Shown one piece after another: positions 10,309-20,289 of a DNA stretch of 64,000 nt (its first letter is position 1; each line of letters begins with the position of its first letter). The DNA lies in NCBI GenBank assembly GCA_023205875.1, contig CP060754.1:930001-994000 (forward strand), given 5' to 3'. Source of the DNA: Chloropicon primus (taxonomy: Eukaryota; Chlorophyta; Chloropicophyceae; Chloropicales; Chloropicaceae). The notes under the pieces are model-generated. The model had not been told where the DNA came from, ran no database searches, and saw only the letters and a list, made by a program, of their open reading frames with translations. The position numbers were made by a program, and so were the translations under genes.

Positions 10309-10549
10309 CTCTTCGGAGCTGCTCGGGTTTGTTAGTACCGATATACCCATTGTTTGGGCCAGGCCATTGTTTCACCAAGCAATGGCTTTGAAACGAAACT
10401 AACGGAAATATGCGCAATCGGCAACTTTCAAGGGAGGGAGGAGGGGAGGGAGAGGAGGAGGGACCTGGCTTATTGAATGTTGGTTCTAATGTTTAGATGA
10501 AAAAGTACAGTAGGTTGAGTGAGAAACAGTCCGCTGGGTCACCACCGTG

Positions 10550-13500
10550 TTAGAGAACCATGTTCAAGCGGAGTGATTGGATCATGCCCTTTGCCTTCTC
10601 CTTGACGAGGAGCATGTCACCCACGAAAGACTCTTGGGACAGGAGCCCCAGGCGCTCGAGCAACTCGTGGGTGATTATTACCGTCTTTGGCGAGGGGTGG
10701 TGCTGGTACAAGAGGTCTATGAAGCGCATGATCGAAAGCAGGTTCGAGGGATCTGTGTTGTTGAGATTGTTCACCAGCACGTGCAGAAGATCGCCATTCG
10801 TGGCGAGGGCTATGCTCACTCTCGGGCTCCTGTGACAAAGCAAATGCATGTTGTGACACAGAGCGAAGAGAGTATCCCGGTCTTGCAAGGTGCTAGCGAT
10901 CTCCTGCAACACGCCCTTTCCCAGCAGGAACTCCTCGATTCGCCCATCCGATGCCAACCAAGTGATCAAGGCCTCCAAAGCTCTTTGCTGCCACTCGCTG
11001 TTCTTCATCAAAGCGACAAAGAGCTTTGGCGCCTCGCTCTTCCATAAATCTTGCCTGCACTTGCGTCCGGAGGACGACATGCAAAACAAAAGAGGCAGGA
11101 CGCCGGGATACCAGACCTCACTGGTTCTTGCTAGCGTGCACAAGGAAGGGATGAGTCCGAACGAAGAAGCCCTTTCGAGGTACGATCGATCGACCTGACC
11201 CATGTTCCAAATCAGCTCCAGAATGATGAGCTTGTGCTGCATTCCAGCCACGTTGTCCAGCTCAGAGAGCAACCCGGTCAGAGCCTGCAAGCTTCCAGTC
11301 GAGTGAAGGTTCTCCACAAAGTCCGGCTCGCCGCTCAACTGCTTGAGGCAGGCAAGAATCATCAGCTGGACATTTCCATCCAAAGATTTAATGGAATCCA
11401 CAATCATTTGCAGCACGCTGTTCTCAGTCAGGCAACTCTTGACGATGAAGTCCGAGCAAGACATGATAAGCAGCAAGCCTGCCACTTTCTCTGGGTACGT
11501 GGATGACCTGGTGACCCTGTCCACTATGCTTATCAACTCGGGCATTTCTGTGGATGGTGGCAATTCGTGGGGAGGGCCTGGCGTCTGCACAGCGACCACC
11601 TCCTCGTGGCTTTCAGAGCCATTGGTAGCAGGAAGCCCGCTTTTGTTGCCCAAGTTGGACACGCTGTCAGCTGGAGATTGGGTTGGGCTCCTTTCTGTCG
11701 CCAAAGCCCCTTCCTCCCGCGATGCCCTGCCATGCTCCGTTGTTCTGGTAATGATTGAAGGAGGCGAGGAAATCGAAGAGCGTGCGCTCATGGGTGAAAC
11801 GCCGTTGGCAGTCTGATAAGAAATATCAGAAAGGCACTTCAGCCCATGCACGAGAGGGATAACCAACCCGACATTTTGGAAGATTCTACAGGCGTCGTCG
11901 GTTTGGATCACATCTGTCCCGTTGACCACTGTCCAGATGCAATCGACAGAAACTTCTACGAGGACAAGCCTATCCACGATGCTGTAAGCTGCCACATGAT
12001 CAGAACAGCAGATGTCCTCGAGGAGATCTGAGATGAACTGGATTCCATTGCAGGCCAGGAAGCCCTGGAAGCTCTGCCGGCTTTGCATGCACATAGACCT
12101 CGCAAACCTGGCGGCTTCTAACCTTATTGGCATCAAGTTGAACTCCTTTTGAGTGGGGGAGATGAATTTGAATACCTCGGGAATAATTCCCGTCACCGCC
12201 ACGTTATCATTGTGCGAATAATCGTCTTGCATGACCACGTTCAGCAGCGCAAGAATGCTGTGGATAACCGAAGGGGAGTTGCTCCTGGTGACGACTTCTT
12301 GCAAAGCGACAACTCCCTTGTACTTCTTGAACGTGGCTTTGTACGCCGGGTGCTCCCCCAGCAAAGCAATGCATTGCTGGCACGCGCTGATGATTATTCC
12401 CTCCCTCTTTTCTGGCCTAATCATGTAAATCAAACGCTTCACTTCCTCGACGAGCTGCCTATCCAAGACCACCTTGGAAGCGTCATCGGTGAGGGACATT
12501 TGCTGGATGGCGTTGTAACTCTGGGCGAGATGGTAGGAGGACTCGAGGTACTCCTCCCTACTTATGGTTCTCGTTTCTCGCTTGCGGGCCTCCGGGGCCG
12601 TCCTCCTCTGCAGCCAGTGCGAAAGGAATGGTATCCGAACGCTTCTCGTCTTCTCCAGAGTTCCCGTGCGCCCGTCTGGCTCGTTTGATAGCTGGCTCAT
12701 GCCCGTGGCCGTGTTCTCCCCGTTCCCCATTTCACTTCCCGACCCCCCCAAGGACCTCATGGACAGGAACTCGCTGTCCGAAGCAGCATACATGGAGTCC
12801 TCCGCCATGCCGTTCATGGAAGGAAACGCAAAAGGGGAGATCCCCTTGTCCTTCAAATCAAAGTTGGCGTTGTGCCTCTTGAACCAGTCATGCTTCAGGA
12901 GGTCCCTCGCCGACGGCCTCTTCTTCGCGTTCTTTTGGAAGCACTTTGTCAGGAAGTCCTGCATCGCCGGTGAAATCCCTTCTGGAATAGGCGGATAGTC
13001 GTCCTGGACGATGTGAAACAGCGCGGACATCGGCATCATATCAAAGTAGGGGGGCTTCCCCGTGAGGAGCTCTATGGCCGTCGAGCCGACGCTCCAGATG
13101 TCCGAGGCGAAGGTCACCCCCGACATCTCAATGACTTCTGGAGCCATCCAGTAGGGGGTTCCCACCACGGGGTTTTTGAAGTCCGAGCGCCCCGAGTGCG
13201 TCACCTCCCTTTGAGTGGAAAGGGTCGCCACGCCAAAGTCAGCCAGCTTCACGGTGCCCTCCTTCGTGGTGAGGATATTGGCCCCCTTGACGTCCCTGTG
13301 AATGACGTTCTGCTCGTGAAGGTAGGCCAAACCCTCGAGAGTCTGCTTCATGTAGATGGCAGCCAGGGACTCTGGAAACGCTCCAAACTTGTTTGGCTTT
13401 ATGATCTGCGACAGCGAGCCGTTCTCGGCGTATTCCAAAATAATGTACAAGTGAGACTTCGTCCGGTAGGACCCGAGGTACTTGACGATGTTCTTGTGCT

Positions 13501-13807
13501 TCAAGTTCCGCAGCAAGTCGATCTCCTGCACCATATTGTCCTTATCATCCTCAGACAGACCCTCGAGGGATATCTGCTTTATCGCCACAAAGTCCCCGTT
13601 CTTCAAGTCGACCCCCTTGTAGACTTTGCTGAAGGCGCCGAACCCGAGCTCCTCGCCTATCAGGAACTTCTTGCCAAGCACGCTGCTCGCTCCCGGCCTC
13701 ACCTCCCCCTTCTTCAGCTGCTTCGCACTCTCCGACGACGCACCCGAACCGCTCGACGAGGCGAGCGTCGACGTCGCCCCCTCTCCCTCCCCCCGTCCGT
13801 TCCCCAT
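10550..13807 (-). CDS. MAP3K-epsilon/Cdc7-type protein kinase with armadillo C-terminus
   Basis: 1085 residues from the ATG at 13807; an upstream in-frame GTG is not favoured. The kinase domain spans about residues 44-310: glycine loop GFGAFSKVYKG, VAIKQIS lysine, catalytic loop HRDVKGANIL, DFGVA, and the activation segment end GTPYWMAPE. The remaining ~700 residues are helical repeats with conserved leucines, as in plant MAP3K-epsilon and the fission-yeast septation kinase Cdc7/Sid1 branch. These act in division-plane and polarity signalling. A serine/proline-rich linker (SPTQSP) separates repeat blocks. It lies divergently 199 bp from the mitochondrial uL15 gene. A MAP2K of the MKK3 class lies 22 kb away, but there is no sequence evidence that the two work together. 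Confidence 0.85.
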   Translation of the reverse strand: MGNGRGEGEGATSTLASSSGSGASSESAKQLKKGEVRPGASSVLGKKFLIGEELGFGAFSKVYKGVDLKNGDFVAIKQISLEGLSEDDKDNMVQEIDLLRNLKHKNIVKYLGSYRTKSHLYIILEYAENGSLSQIIKPNKFGAFPESLAAIYMKQTLEGLAYLHEQNVIHRDVKGANILTTKEGTVKLADFGVATLSTQREVTHSGRSDFKNPVVGTPYWMAPEVIEMSGVTFASDIWSVGSTAIELLTGKPPYFDMMPMSALFHIVQDDYPPIPEGISPAMQDFLTKCFQKNAKKRPSARDLLKHDWFKRHNANFDLKDKGISPFAFPSMNGMAEDSMYAASDSEFLSMRSLGGSGSEMGNGENTATGMSQLSNEPDGRTGTLEKTRSVRIPFLSHWLQRRTAPEARKRETRTISREEYLESSYHLAQSYNAIQQMSLTDDASKVVLDRQLVEEVKRLIYMIRPEKREGIIISACQQCIALLGEHPAYKATFKKYKGVVALQEVVTRSNSPSVIHSILALLNVVMQDDYSHNDNVAVTGIIPEVFKFISPTQKEFNLMPIRLEAARFARSMCMQSRQSFQGFLACNGIQFISDLLEDICCSDHVAAYSIVDRLVLVEVSVDCIWTVVNGTDVIQTDDACRIFQNVGLVIPLVHGLKCLSDISYQTANGVSPMSARSSISSPPSIITRTTEHGRASREEGALATERSPTQSPADSVSNLGNKSGLPATNGSESHEEVVAVQTPGPPHELPPSTEMPELISIVDRVTRSSTYPEKVAGLLLIMSCSDFIVKSCLTENSVLQMIVDSIKSLDGNVQLMILACLKQLSGEPDFVENLHSTGSLQALTGLLSELDNVAGMQHKLIILELIWNMGQVDRSYLERASSFGLIPSLCTLARTSEVWYPGVLPLLFCMSSSGRKCRQDLWKSEAPKLFVALMKNSEWQQRALEALITWLASDGRIEEFLLGKGVLQEIASTLQDRDTLFALCHNMHLLCHRSPRVSIALATNGDLLHVLVNNLNNTDPSNLLSIMRFIDLLYQHHPSPKTVIITHELLERLGLLSQESFVGDMLLVKEKAKGMIQSLRLNMVL

Positions 13808-14006
13808 CGAAGAACAAGTCCAAGTCGAAGTCTCCGGCCTCACCCCCTCTCCCCCTCCCCCTCCCTCCCCTCAACCATCCTCCCTTCCGCAAAAAAACAC
13901 ACACCCTCGATCCCCGCGGACCTCTTCGACCGTTTCCCTCTCTCTCGCTCCAGCGCAGCGTCGAGAGGCGGCAGAAGAGAGAGGGAGAGAGGGAGAAGAG
14001 GGAGAG

Positions 14007-14997
14007 ATGCTGGTGCGAGGACTGGGAAGGGTTTGCCTGAGGGGGAGGTGGGGGGCGGAAGGGGCCAAGGTGGGAACGGGAGGGCTGAGAGGGTGGTGCG
14101 TAGCGGCGACGAGTGGACAAACGGTGAAGTTGTCGCCGGGGCCTCGACAGGACGAAGAAGGGACGTCGTCGTTCCTCTTGACGAGGCAATGGGGTCTGTG
14201 GTCTTCGGCGGGATACTCGACGGCTGCTGCCGCGGCCGCGGCCGTGCCGAGCTTCCCGGGTGCGAGCGAGCCCCTGAAGCTGAACAATATCAGTGACAAC
14301 AAGGGCGCGAGGAGGAAGAGGAAGCGGGTCGGAAGGGGCATAGGATCTGGTTGGGGGAAGACTTGCGGGAGGGGACACAAGGTAAGGCTTCTTCTCGGGG
14401 CGGCGCGGCGCTCTTTCCCTCTTCCCTGGACACTTCGCCCGCAGGAACTGACGGGGCTTTCGTTCTTTGGTCTTTCGCTCGTGCCCGTTCCAGGGTCAAA
14501 AAGCAAGGAGCGGCGGGAGGCCTCGCCTCGGTTTCGAGGGCGGGCAGACACCGCTTCGACTCCGGTTGCCGAAGAGGGGCTTCCACAACCCGCACAAGCG
14601 GGAATACCAATGGCTGAACCTCTACAAGCTGTCGAGCTGGATAAGGCAGGGAAGGATAGATCCGACAAAGCTCATAACCATGAAGACGTTAAGAGACACG
14701 GGCGTGGTGGGAAACAAGATCAAGGACGGGGTGAAGTTGCTTGGGGCGGGTCACGCAAAGTTCAATCACAAGATTTCCATCGAGGTCAGCAGCTGCTCCG
14801 AATTGGCTCGGGAAGCCATTGAGAAGCAGGGCGGCCAAGTGCAGCTCGTGTACTACAACAAGCTCGGCTTGAAGGCCCTGATGAAGCCGTGGAGGTTCGA
14901 GGTGACGCCCTTCCCGGCCCGGCCGCCACCAAAATTGAGGTACCTCTTCGAGTACGTCGGAAGGCTTCCAGAGCCGGACACGCCCATCACGAAGTAA
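14007..14997 (+). CDS. Mitochondrial ribosomal protein uL15m, two exons
   Basis: Exons 14007-14381 and 14494-14997, with a 112-bp GT-AG intron (GTAAGG...TTCCAG), give 292 residues. The uL15 core starts KLNNISDNKGARRKRKRVGRG and continues GSGWGKTCGRGHKG, the intron falling at the final GHK|GQKARSG. The C-terminus, LVYYNKLGLKALMKP...ARPPPK...VGRLPEPDTPI, matches the extension specific to plant mitochondrial L15 rather than plastid or cytosolic forms. About 95 residues precede the core and are rich in R, S and A, consistent with a mitochondrial presequence. The protein sits at the base of the large-subunit central protuberance and peptide-exit side. Confidence 0.9.
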
Positions 14998-15313
14998 CAC
15001 ACACGCACACACAACCAATTTTAATGCACCGTTATTTATGTTTCGTTCGAACGAAGAATTGCGTCCCGCCTTTCTTTGGTGGCTGCTCTAGCTTAAGGAC
15101 CGACCGCACCTCCAACCGAGCGAGGCTGACGGCGGTGAAAGCGCCGCCCCCATGTCCCGAAGCAAGCCAAAGATGTTCTTCGATCACCCTGATGCACCTT
15201 GGCCCATGATCCATCCTCAAGGAGGTGGGATCGATCTTTGAATTGTACGATTGATTGAGGAGAGGCAGAGGAGAGGCAGAGGAGAGGACTGCGCTGCTCG
15301 GGCTGGTCGTGCA
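14998..15313. other. Intergenic, no gene seen
   Basis: 316 bp between the uL15m stop and the next ATG on the same strand. It contains a short CA-rich tract just after the stop and a GATCGATC-like motif near 15227, shared with other promoters in the window. No RNA gene recognised. Confidence 0.5.
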
Positions 15314-16249
15314 ATGGAGAGGAAGAGGAGGGAGGAGTTTGAGCAACAGCTGGGGGGCTTGACGAACTTTGTCCAGAGCGAGCTTGCCACGGTGAGGGAG
15401 GGAAAGGCAAGGAACAGGACACACTCCATCGCGGGGGTGGAAATGATGCTGGGCAGTTTAGGCAAAGTGAGAACGCGTGCGGGCAGGAAGAGCTCCATCA
15501 TCGGGGTGGAGAACATGCTGCAAAGCATCGATCAAGCCCTCGTCCACGCGGGGTCCGAAGCTTCGACGCCGGAGAAGGCGAAGGAGAAGGAGAAAGACAG
15601 GGAAGCTGCTGTCTTGTCTGAAACGATGGCGCAGTGGGAGCAGAGGTTCACGCTGCTGGAGGAGAAACTCTCCAAAATCGTGGACTTGGCAGGCGGGAGC
15701 GCTTCGGTGAGCGAGTCCACCAAAGCCAAGAGGAAGCTCTTCTCCAAGGGGGAGGCCGGAGGGGCGGCGGCGGTAACGGTTGGGACGCAAACGGATGAAG
15801 TGTACTCCCACTATCTCCACACAGCAGAAACCATGGAGAGCTTGAGCTACAGCATCTGCAGGAGGGTCGCGCAGTATCTTGAGGAGCGTCTCCTGGTCCC
15901 CGGAGTCCGGATCGGGGGAAGCGTGAGGGAGGACTTGAGGTCAGGATTGGCGGAGGACTTTGACGAAAGCAAGCCCAGCATCAGTGGGCTTGGGCTTCTG
16001 CCTGACTTGAGGGCACTCTCGAGCCCTGTGTCTGATCCAATATTTGCCGACGAGATCAACGTGCCCAAGCTGAACTCCAACTTCAAGTACGATTACGTGA
16101 ACGAGGAGCAGCGTACTCCAAGAGAGGTGAAGAGGCAAGAGCTCGCGCAGATGGTGCGAAGCCTTGACCCTCCGTTCACGAAGAGCCCGAAATCCAAGGG
16201 GCTGAGGGTTATGCACTCCGAAAGGCATCGCAGGAATTTATTCGACTGA
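15314..16249 (+). CDS. Unrecognised coiled-coil protein
   Basis: 311 residues from the ATG at 15314. Frame is open further upstream without another ATG close by except a weaker one at 15251. I do not recognise a family. Visible features: two near-repeats of a short motif (HSIAGVEMMLGSL and SSIIGVENMLQSI, about residues 40-80); a charged coiled-coil segment rich in K/E around residues 85-125; a VGTQTD motif of the kind seen as a dynein light chain (LC8) binding site; and a C-terminus full of basic residues. No membrane segment. It ends 72 bp from the convergent deacetylase gene. LC8 binding is inference only. Confidence 0.6.
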   Translation: MERKRREEFEQQLGGLTNFVQSELATVREGKARNRTHSIAGVEMMLGSLGKVRTRAGRKSSIIGVENMLQSIDQALVHAGSEASTPEKAKEKEKDREAAVLSETMAQWEQRFTLLEEKLSKIVDLAGGSASVSESTKAKRKLFSKGEAGGAAAVTVGTQTDEVYSHYLHTAETMESLSYSICRRVAQYLEERLLVPGVRIGGSVREDLRSGLAEDFDESKPSISGLGLLPDLRALSSPVSDPIFADEINVPKLNSNFKYDYVNEEQRTPREVKRQELAQMVRSLDPPFTKSPKSKGLRVMHSERHRRNLFD

Positions 16250-16321
16250 ATGGCTCCGTTCTTCCCGGGAGTATACCTATCTATCAATCTATACAGCCAT
16301 ATCGTGTTATACATTATTAGA

Positions 16322-17401
16322 CTACAAGTACCTGCTGATGCCCTCATATGCTTCGGCGACGGCTTCCTCCACCTTTCTCATCTGTTCCGGTTCATCATCA
16401 AATAGAGCGTCGCTATCGAGCAAAGGATTCGATGGGGAGCCGTTCAGGGCCCGGAGGGACTCAACAACGCAGTCCCCGAGCGCGTCGAGATCGTAACCCC
16501 CCTCGAGAACGAACACGATTCTCCCTTTGCAGAGGTCGAGCGCGAGCTCTTTCAATTCCCTCGTCAGCCAGTGAAAGGTCGAGCTCTGAAAGCTGCAGCC
16601 CGCCTGGGGATCCTTCCAATGGGCGTCGTAACCCGCGGAAACAAAAATCATGTCAGGCTTGAATCTCCTTATGGCCTTCTCCACGATGCTCTCCCAAGCC
16701 ATTTTGACTGCCTGATCGCCTGATCCCGAAGGCAAAGGCACGTTGATGGTCGTGCCTTTGGCTTCGCCGAGCCCGATCTCCTCGACCCGGCCCGTGCCTG
16801 GGAAGATGCCCTCTTGGTGTGTGCTCAAGTACAAGACATCTTTGTCGCGGAGGAAGATGTCCTGCGTTCCATTCCCATGGTGGACATCGAAATCAACGAT
16901 AGCAACTCGCTTGATCCCATTCTCGCGTGCTCTCTCCACCGCAAGGGAGACCGTGTTGAAGATGCAGAAGCCCATCGGGCTTCTTGGAACCGCGTGGTGC
17001 CCGGGGGGCCTCACCAGGGCAAAACCAGATAGCGAGGGATCGCCGCTACCAATGACCTCATCCACGATCTCGCTCGCCACGGCCACCGACCGCAAGAGGT
17101 CCTCGTACGACGACCCCGTGGCGTACGTGTCCCTGTCCAAGTTCGCGACCCTTCCATCCGCCTTCAACTCCTCGCAAAGCTTGCTCATGCCCGAGACGAA
17201 GCCAGGGTTGTGTACTCTGGCAATCTCCTGGGGGAGAGAAACGCCTGCGACTCGGTCCGCGACCCGGTCCTGGCAAAGCGTGGTGAAGGGAAGGCCAGCG
17301 CGCGAGATAGCTCTCTCGATGGCCTCGACCCGTCCCCTCGTCTCGGGGTGCCCGAGGAGGTCGTGCCCTAACGCCCCGTTGGCCCCCAGGAGCACTCTCA
17401 T
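16322..17401 (-). CDS. Class II histone/protein deacetylase (HDA14/Hda1-like)
   Basis: 359 residues, little more than one catalytic domain. Motifs in order: RPPGHHA with the active-site histidine pair, VDFDVHHGNGTQDIF with the zinc-binding Asp and His, SAGYDAHWKDP with the second zinc Asp, and EGGYDL near the end. This removes acetyl groups from lysine using zinc. The compact length, and the GHPETRGRVEAIERA opening, fit the plant HDA14 group and bacterial acetylpolyamine/tubulin-type deacetylases, so non-histone substrates, possibly organellar, are likely. No clear transit peptide is seen at this start, since conserved sequence begins within ~15 residues. Convergent with the preceding coiled-coil gene. 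Confidence 0.88.
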   Translation of the reverse strand: MRVLLGANGALGHDLLGHPETRGRVEAIERAISRAGLPFTTLCQDRVADRVAGVSLPQEIARVHNPGFVSGMSKLCEELKADGRVANLDRDTYATGSSYEDLLRSVAVASEIVDEVIGSGDPSLSGFALVRPPGHHAVPRSPMGFCIFNTVSLAVERARENGIKRVAIVDFDVHHGNGTQDIFLRDKDVLYLSTHQEGIFPGTGRVEEIGLGEAKGTTINVPLPSGSGDQAVKMAWESIVEKAIRRFKPDMIFVSAGYDAHWKDPQAGCSFQSSTFHWLTRELKELALDLCKGRIVFVLEGGYDLDALGDCVVESLRALNGSPSNPLLDSDALFDDEPEQMRKVEEAVAEAYEGISRYL

Positions 17402-17458
17402 CCGCCCTCTTCTGATCGGGTGAGATCTTGAGTGGATTGGATTATGGATGAAAGTAGT

Positions 17459-19080
17459 TTAGTTTTGTTTACGACGATCTCTTCTTCCTTTGTTTCTTCT
17501 TCCTCTTCCCCCCCTCTTGGAAGCGGCTGGTTTTGGGGGAGCTGGCACCGTCTCCGCTTGCCCTACGTTCGCCTTCGGTGGTTGGACGATCTCAGCCTCT
17601 TGGATTACCCTCGGCTTGTGGACCGACACGACCTCCGCTTCACTTATCCGTGGCATCCCCTTGAAGCCAAGGTAGTTCCGAACGGCCTGCGCAGGGAAGA
17701 AAGGAAGAGAAGTGAGTGTGTGTGAGTGTGTGTGTGTGCGTCAGAGTCAGAGTCTGAGTCTGAGAAGCCGGTTGGATTTGAGACGCTCGAAGAAAAGAAA
17801 AGCTCACCTGGTTCTTCAAAAGCATGGTTTGCCCGGTTTGAAACACTATCGAGGTGAGCCCAAAGAAGTGGAAAAGGGCTGGCAAGTTCACGGTGATCGG
17901 CAAGAAAGCTATTGGAAGGATCTTGAACACCGGAAGAATCTTCTGCATCTGTGGCGTCATGGACTCGGGGCTCATGTTGAACTGGATGGCCGCGAAGAAC
18001 AGCGCCGAACTAGCCACGGGCAGAATGTAAAGAGGGTCCGCGACAGAGATGTCCTGGACCCAAAAGAACGACTCCGCGGAGAGGGACGGGAGCCCCAGCT
18101 TCGGCAAGTTCAGCACGGTGATCGGAAGCAGGAGCATTGTTGGCAGGACGATGAGGTTTGCCCCCAGGGCTCTGCCCGGGTGGACTCCATGCTTCTTCCA
18201 CAGCTTCTGCATCTCCGTCGAGTAGTACTGGGCATCTTGACCCCCCTTGGACGCCGCTTCCTTCGCTTGAGCTGTCAGCTGATCGATCTCGGGCTTGGCA
18301 ATCGCCATCCTCTCCGCCATCCTCATCTGCTCCACGTTCACCGGCGACAGCATAGCGCGGACCAACATCGTGCCTACGGCGACTGCTCCCACCCAAGACA
18401 AGTCGAAGGTCCAGTGGAGGGTGTGAAAGTAGTTGAAGCAGGCTTGCACGGGCGTCCAGTAACCCGAATCGGCGATCAGAGCCAGCTCCACGTCCTTGAT
18501 GGACGAGTTCACGACTGCACCAATGTCCCCAACCGCACCAAAGTCGATATCTCCCTGTGCGGCGAGGTTTCCGGCCTCTTCCCTCTCCTCGCCCCCTCCC
18601 ACGCTACTACTGTACAGCCGCTTCGAGAGAAGAGTCGATCCAAGGGCAGCGGCAGACAGCGGTTGCCTGCAAGCAGAGAGACGGGCAAGTCGAGCGGTAA
18701 ACAAAACAAGACGCAAAGAGGTTCGCACACCTGCTGTCAGGACCAGAGAGCAAAACGCACAGAGGAGGGTGGGGGGGTCCTTACCTCGTGAGCCCAACAC
18801 GTCCAATGCTGCGACCGATCCCTTTCGCATTTCCGACCAACTTGATCAGCCCAGATCCCGACCCTTTCGGTGCTCCCGAGGCCCACGTCCCGAAACTTGC
18901 AGAAGAGAAGACCTCCTTCTTCCATGCATTCTTCCCCCCAGTGGACGTCGCCCCCCACGCGCTCGAACTCGTTTGAAACGTCTTCGTCGTCCCCGTCCCG
19001 GTTTTGTTGGCTGCTATCTCCTCGGCGATCAAAGCCACCCTCCTCGCCGCCTTGGCCCAAACCTCCCTCCCGCGCGCCAT
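17459..19080 (-). CDS. OXA1: OXA1/YidC/Alb3 membrane insertase, mitochondrial type, three exons
   Basis: Three exons on the minus strand: 19080-18785, 18666-17808 and 17686-17459, with phases that join exactly and GT-AG introns of 118 and 121 bp, giving 460 residues. The YidC/Oxa1 core has its first membrane segment near [15 protein letters not shown], the conserved cytoplasmic/matrix loop ([10 protein letters not shown]...[13 protein letters not shown]), and hydrophobic segments around [30 protein letters not shown] and [15 protein letters not shown]. The N-terminus is arginine/alanine-rich, fitting a mitochondrial presequence; the basic tail ([14 protein letters not shown]) fits the ribosome-binding tail of mitochondrial Oxa1. 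Plastid Alb3 is the alternative. Intron 2 holds a (GT)n/(TG)n run near 17712-17740. Confidence 0.87.
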
Positions 19081-19131
19081 TGCCGCTGTCTTCTGAGAAG
19101 AGTAGACGAGAGCGAGAGCGAGAGAGAGAGA

Positions 19132-19175
19132 GGAGAGGGAAGAGGAGAGGGAAGAGGAGAGGGAAGAGGAGAGGG
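19132..19175. repeat. 12-bp purine tandem repeat upstream of CNOT9
   Basis: About 3.6 copies of a 12-bp unit GAGAGGGAAGAG in the 237-bp divergent region between OXA1 and CNOT9, preceded by a (GA)n run. Polypurine/polypyrimidine tracts of this type recur in 5' regions and introns across the window. Confidence 0.7.
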
Positions 19176-19317
19176 AGGGTTGACTCGCTTCTCTTCTCGT
19201 GGAGAAGGAGGACGTGTAGCTGTTCTTCTTTTTGTTGTTGTTGTCGTCGTCGTGTGGTGTGGCGTGCGCTTTGTTTTGTTTTGTTTCTCTCTGGAGGGAG
19301 GGGAGGGGTGTGACAAG

Positions 19318-20244
19318 ATGGAGAAAGAGGGAGGGATGGGAGGGATGGGAATGGGAAAGGCGGAAGGGGGTGGTGCGGCGATAGAGAACGTGGAGCAGCT
19401 GGTGCTCGAACTCACGAACCCAACGACGAGGGAGAACGCGCTCTTGGAGCTGAGTAAGAAGAGGGAAACGTTTCCGGACCTCGCGCCGTACCTGTGGCAC
19501 TCGTTCGGGACGATATCGGCCCTGCTTCAGGAGATAGTGAGCATATACCCGATGCTGAACCCGCCGTCCCTCACGGCGCAGGCCTCGAACAGGGTGTGCA
19601 ACGCCCTGGCCTTGCTGCAGTGCGTGGCCTCGCACTACGAGACCCGAGGACTCTTCCTCAAGGCCCATGTGCCCCTTTTCCTGTATCCTTTCTTGAACAC
19701 CATGAGCCGGACGAGGCCTTTTGAGTACCTCAGGCTGACCAGCCTGGGGGTGATCGGCGCGCTCGTCAAGGTGGACGACACGGAGGTGATAAACTTCCTC
19801 CTCTCGACGGAGATCATCCCGCTTTGCCTGCGGACTATGGAGATGGGAAGCGAGCTCTCCAAGACGGTGGCAACTTTCATAGTACAGAAGATGCTCCTCG
19901 ACGAGGTGGGGCTGAACTACGTGTGCGCGACGGCGGCGAGGTTCTTCGCGGTTAGCGCCGTCCTGGGCAGCATGGTCCAGCTTCTGACGGAGCAGCCCTC
20001 CGTGAGGCTGCTGAAACACATAATCAGGTGTTACCTGCGACTATCGGACAACCCCAGGGCACGAGACGCGCTGAAGCACTGCCTGCCAGAGCAGCTGAGG
20101 GATCTCCAGTTCACGTCCTGCCTGAAGGAGGATTTGGCGACCAAGCGATGGCTGGCCCAGCTGCTGGTGAACGTGGGCAGTGGTACGAACGCCCAGCAGG
20201 GAGCCGCGCAGCACATGCAGATGCCGCAACAGAACACACTCTAA
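19318..20244 (+). CDS. CNOT9: CNOT9/CAF40/Rcd1 subunit of the CCR4-NOT complex
   Basis: 308 residues. After a short glycine-rich N-terminus the armadillo domain begins at [20 protein letters not shown] and runs to the end, with strongly conserved blocks such as [35 protein letters not shown] and [20 protein letters not shown]. The protein binds tryptophan-containing adaptors and links CCR4-NOT to mRNA targets for deadenylation and repression. The ATG at 19318 is preceded by stop-free but low-complexity DNA and is the first that gives a sensible family N-terminus. The stop is 45 bp from the LSG1 stop on the other strand. Confidence 0.95.
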   Translation: MEKEGGMGGMGMGKAEGGGAAIENVEQLVLELTNPTTRENALLELSKKRETFPDLAPYLWHSFGTISALLQEIVSIYPMLNPPSLTAQASNRVCNALALLQCVASHYETRGLFLKAHVPLFLYPFLNTMSRTRPFEYLRLTSLGVIGALVKVDDTEVINFLLSTEIIPLCLRTMEMGSELSKTVATFIVQKMLLDEVGLNYVCATAARFFAVSAVLGSMVQLLTEQPSVRLLKHIIRCYLRLSDNPRARDALKHCLPEQLRDLQFTSCLKEDLATKRWLAQLLVNVGSGTNAQQGAAQHMQMPQQNTL

Positions 20245-20289
20245 AAGCCGGGAAGTAACAGTAGAAATACAATACAATATCATAATATC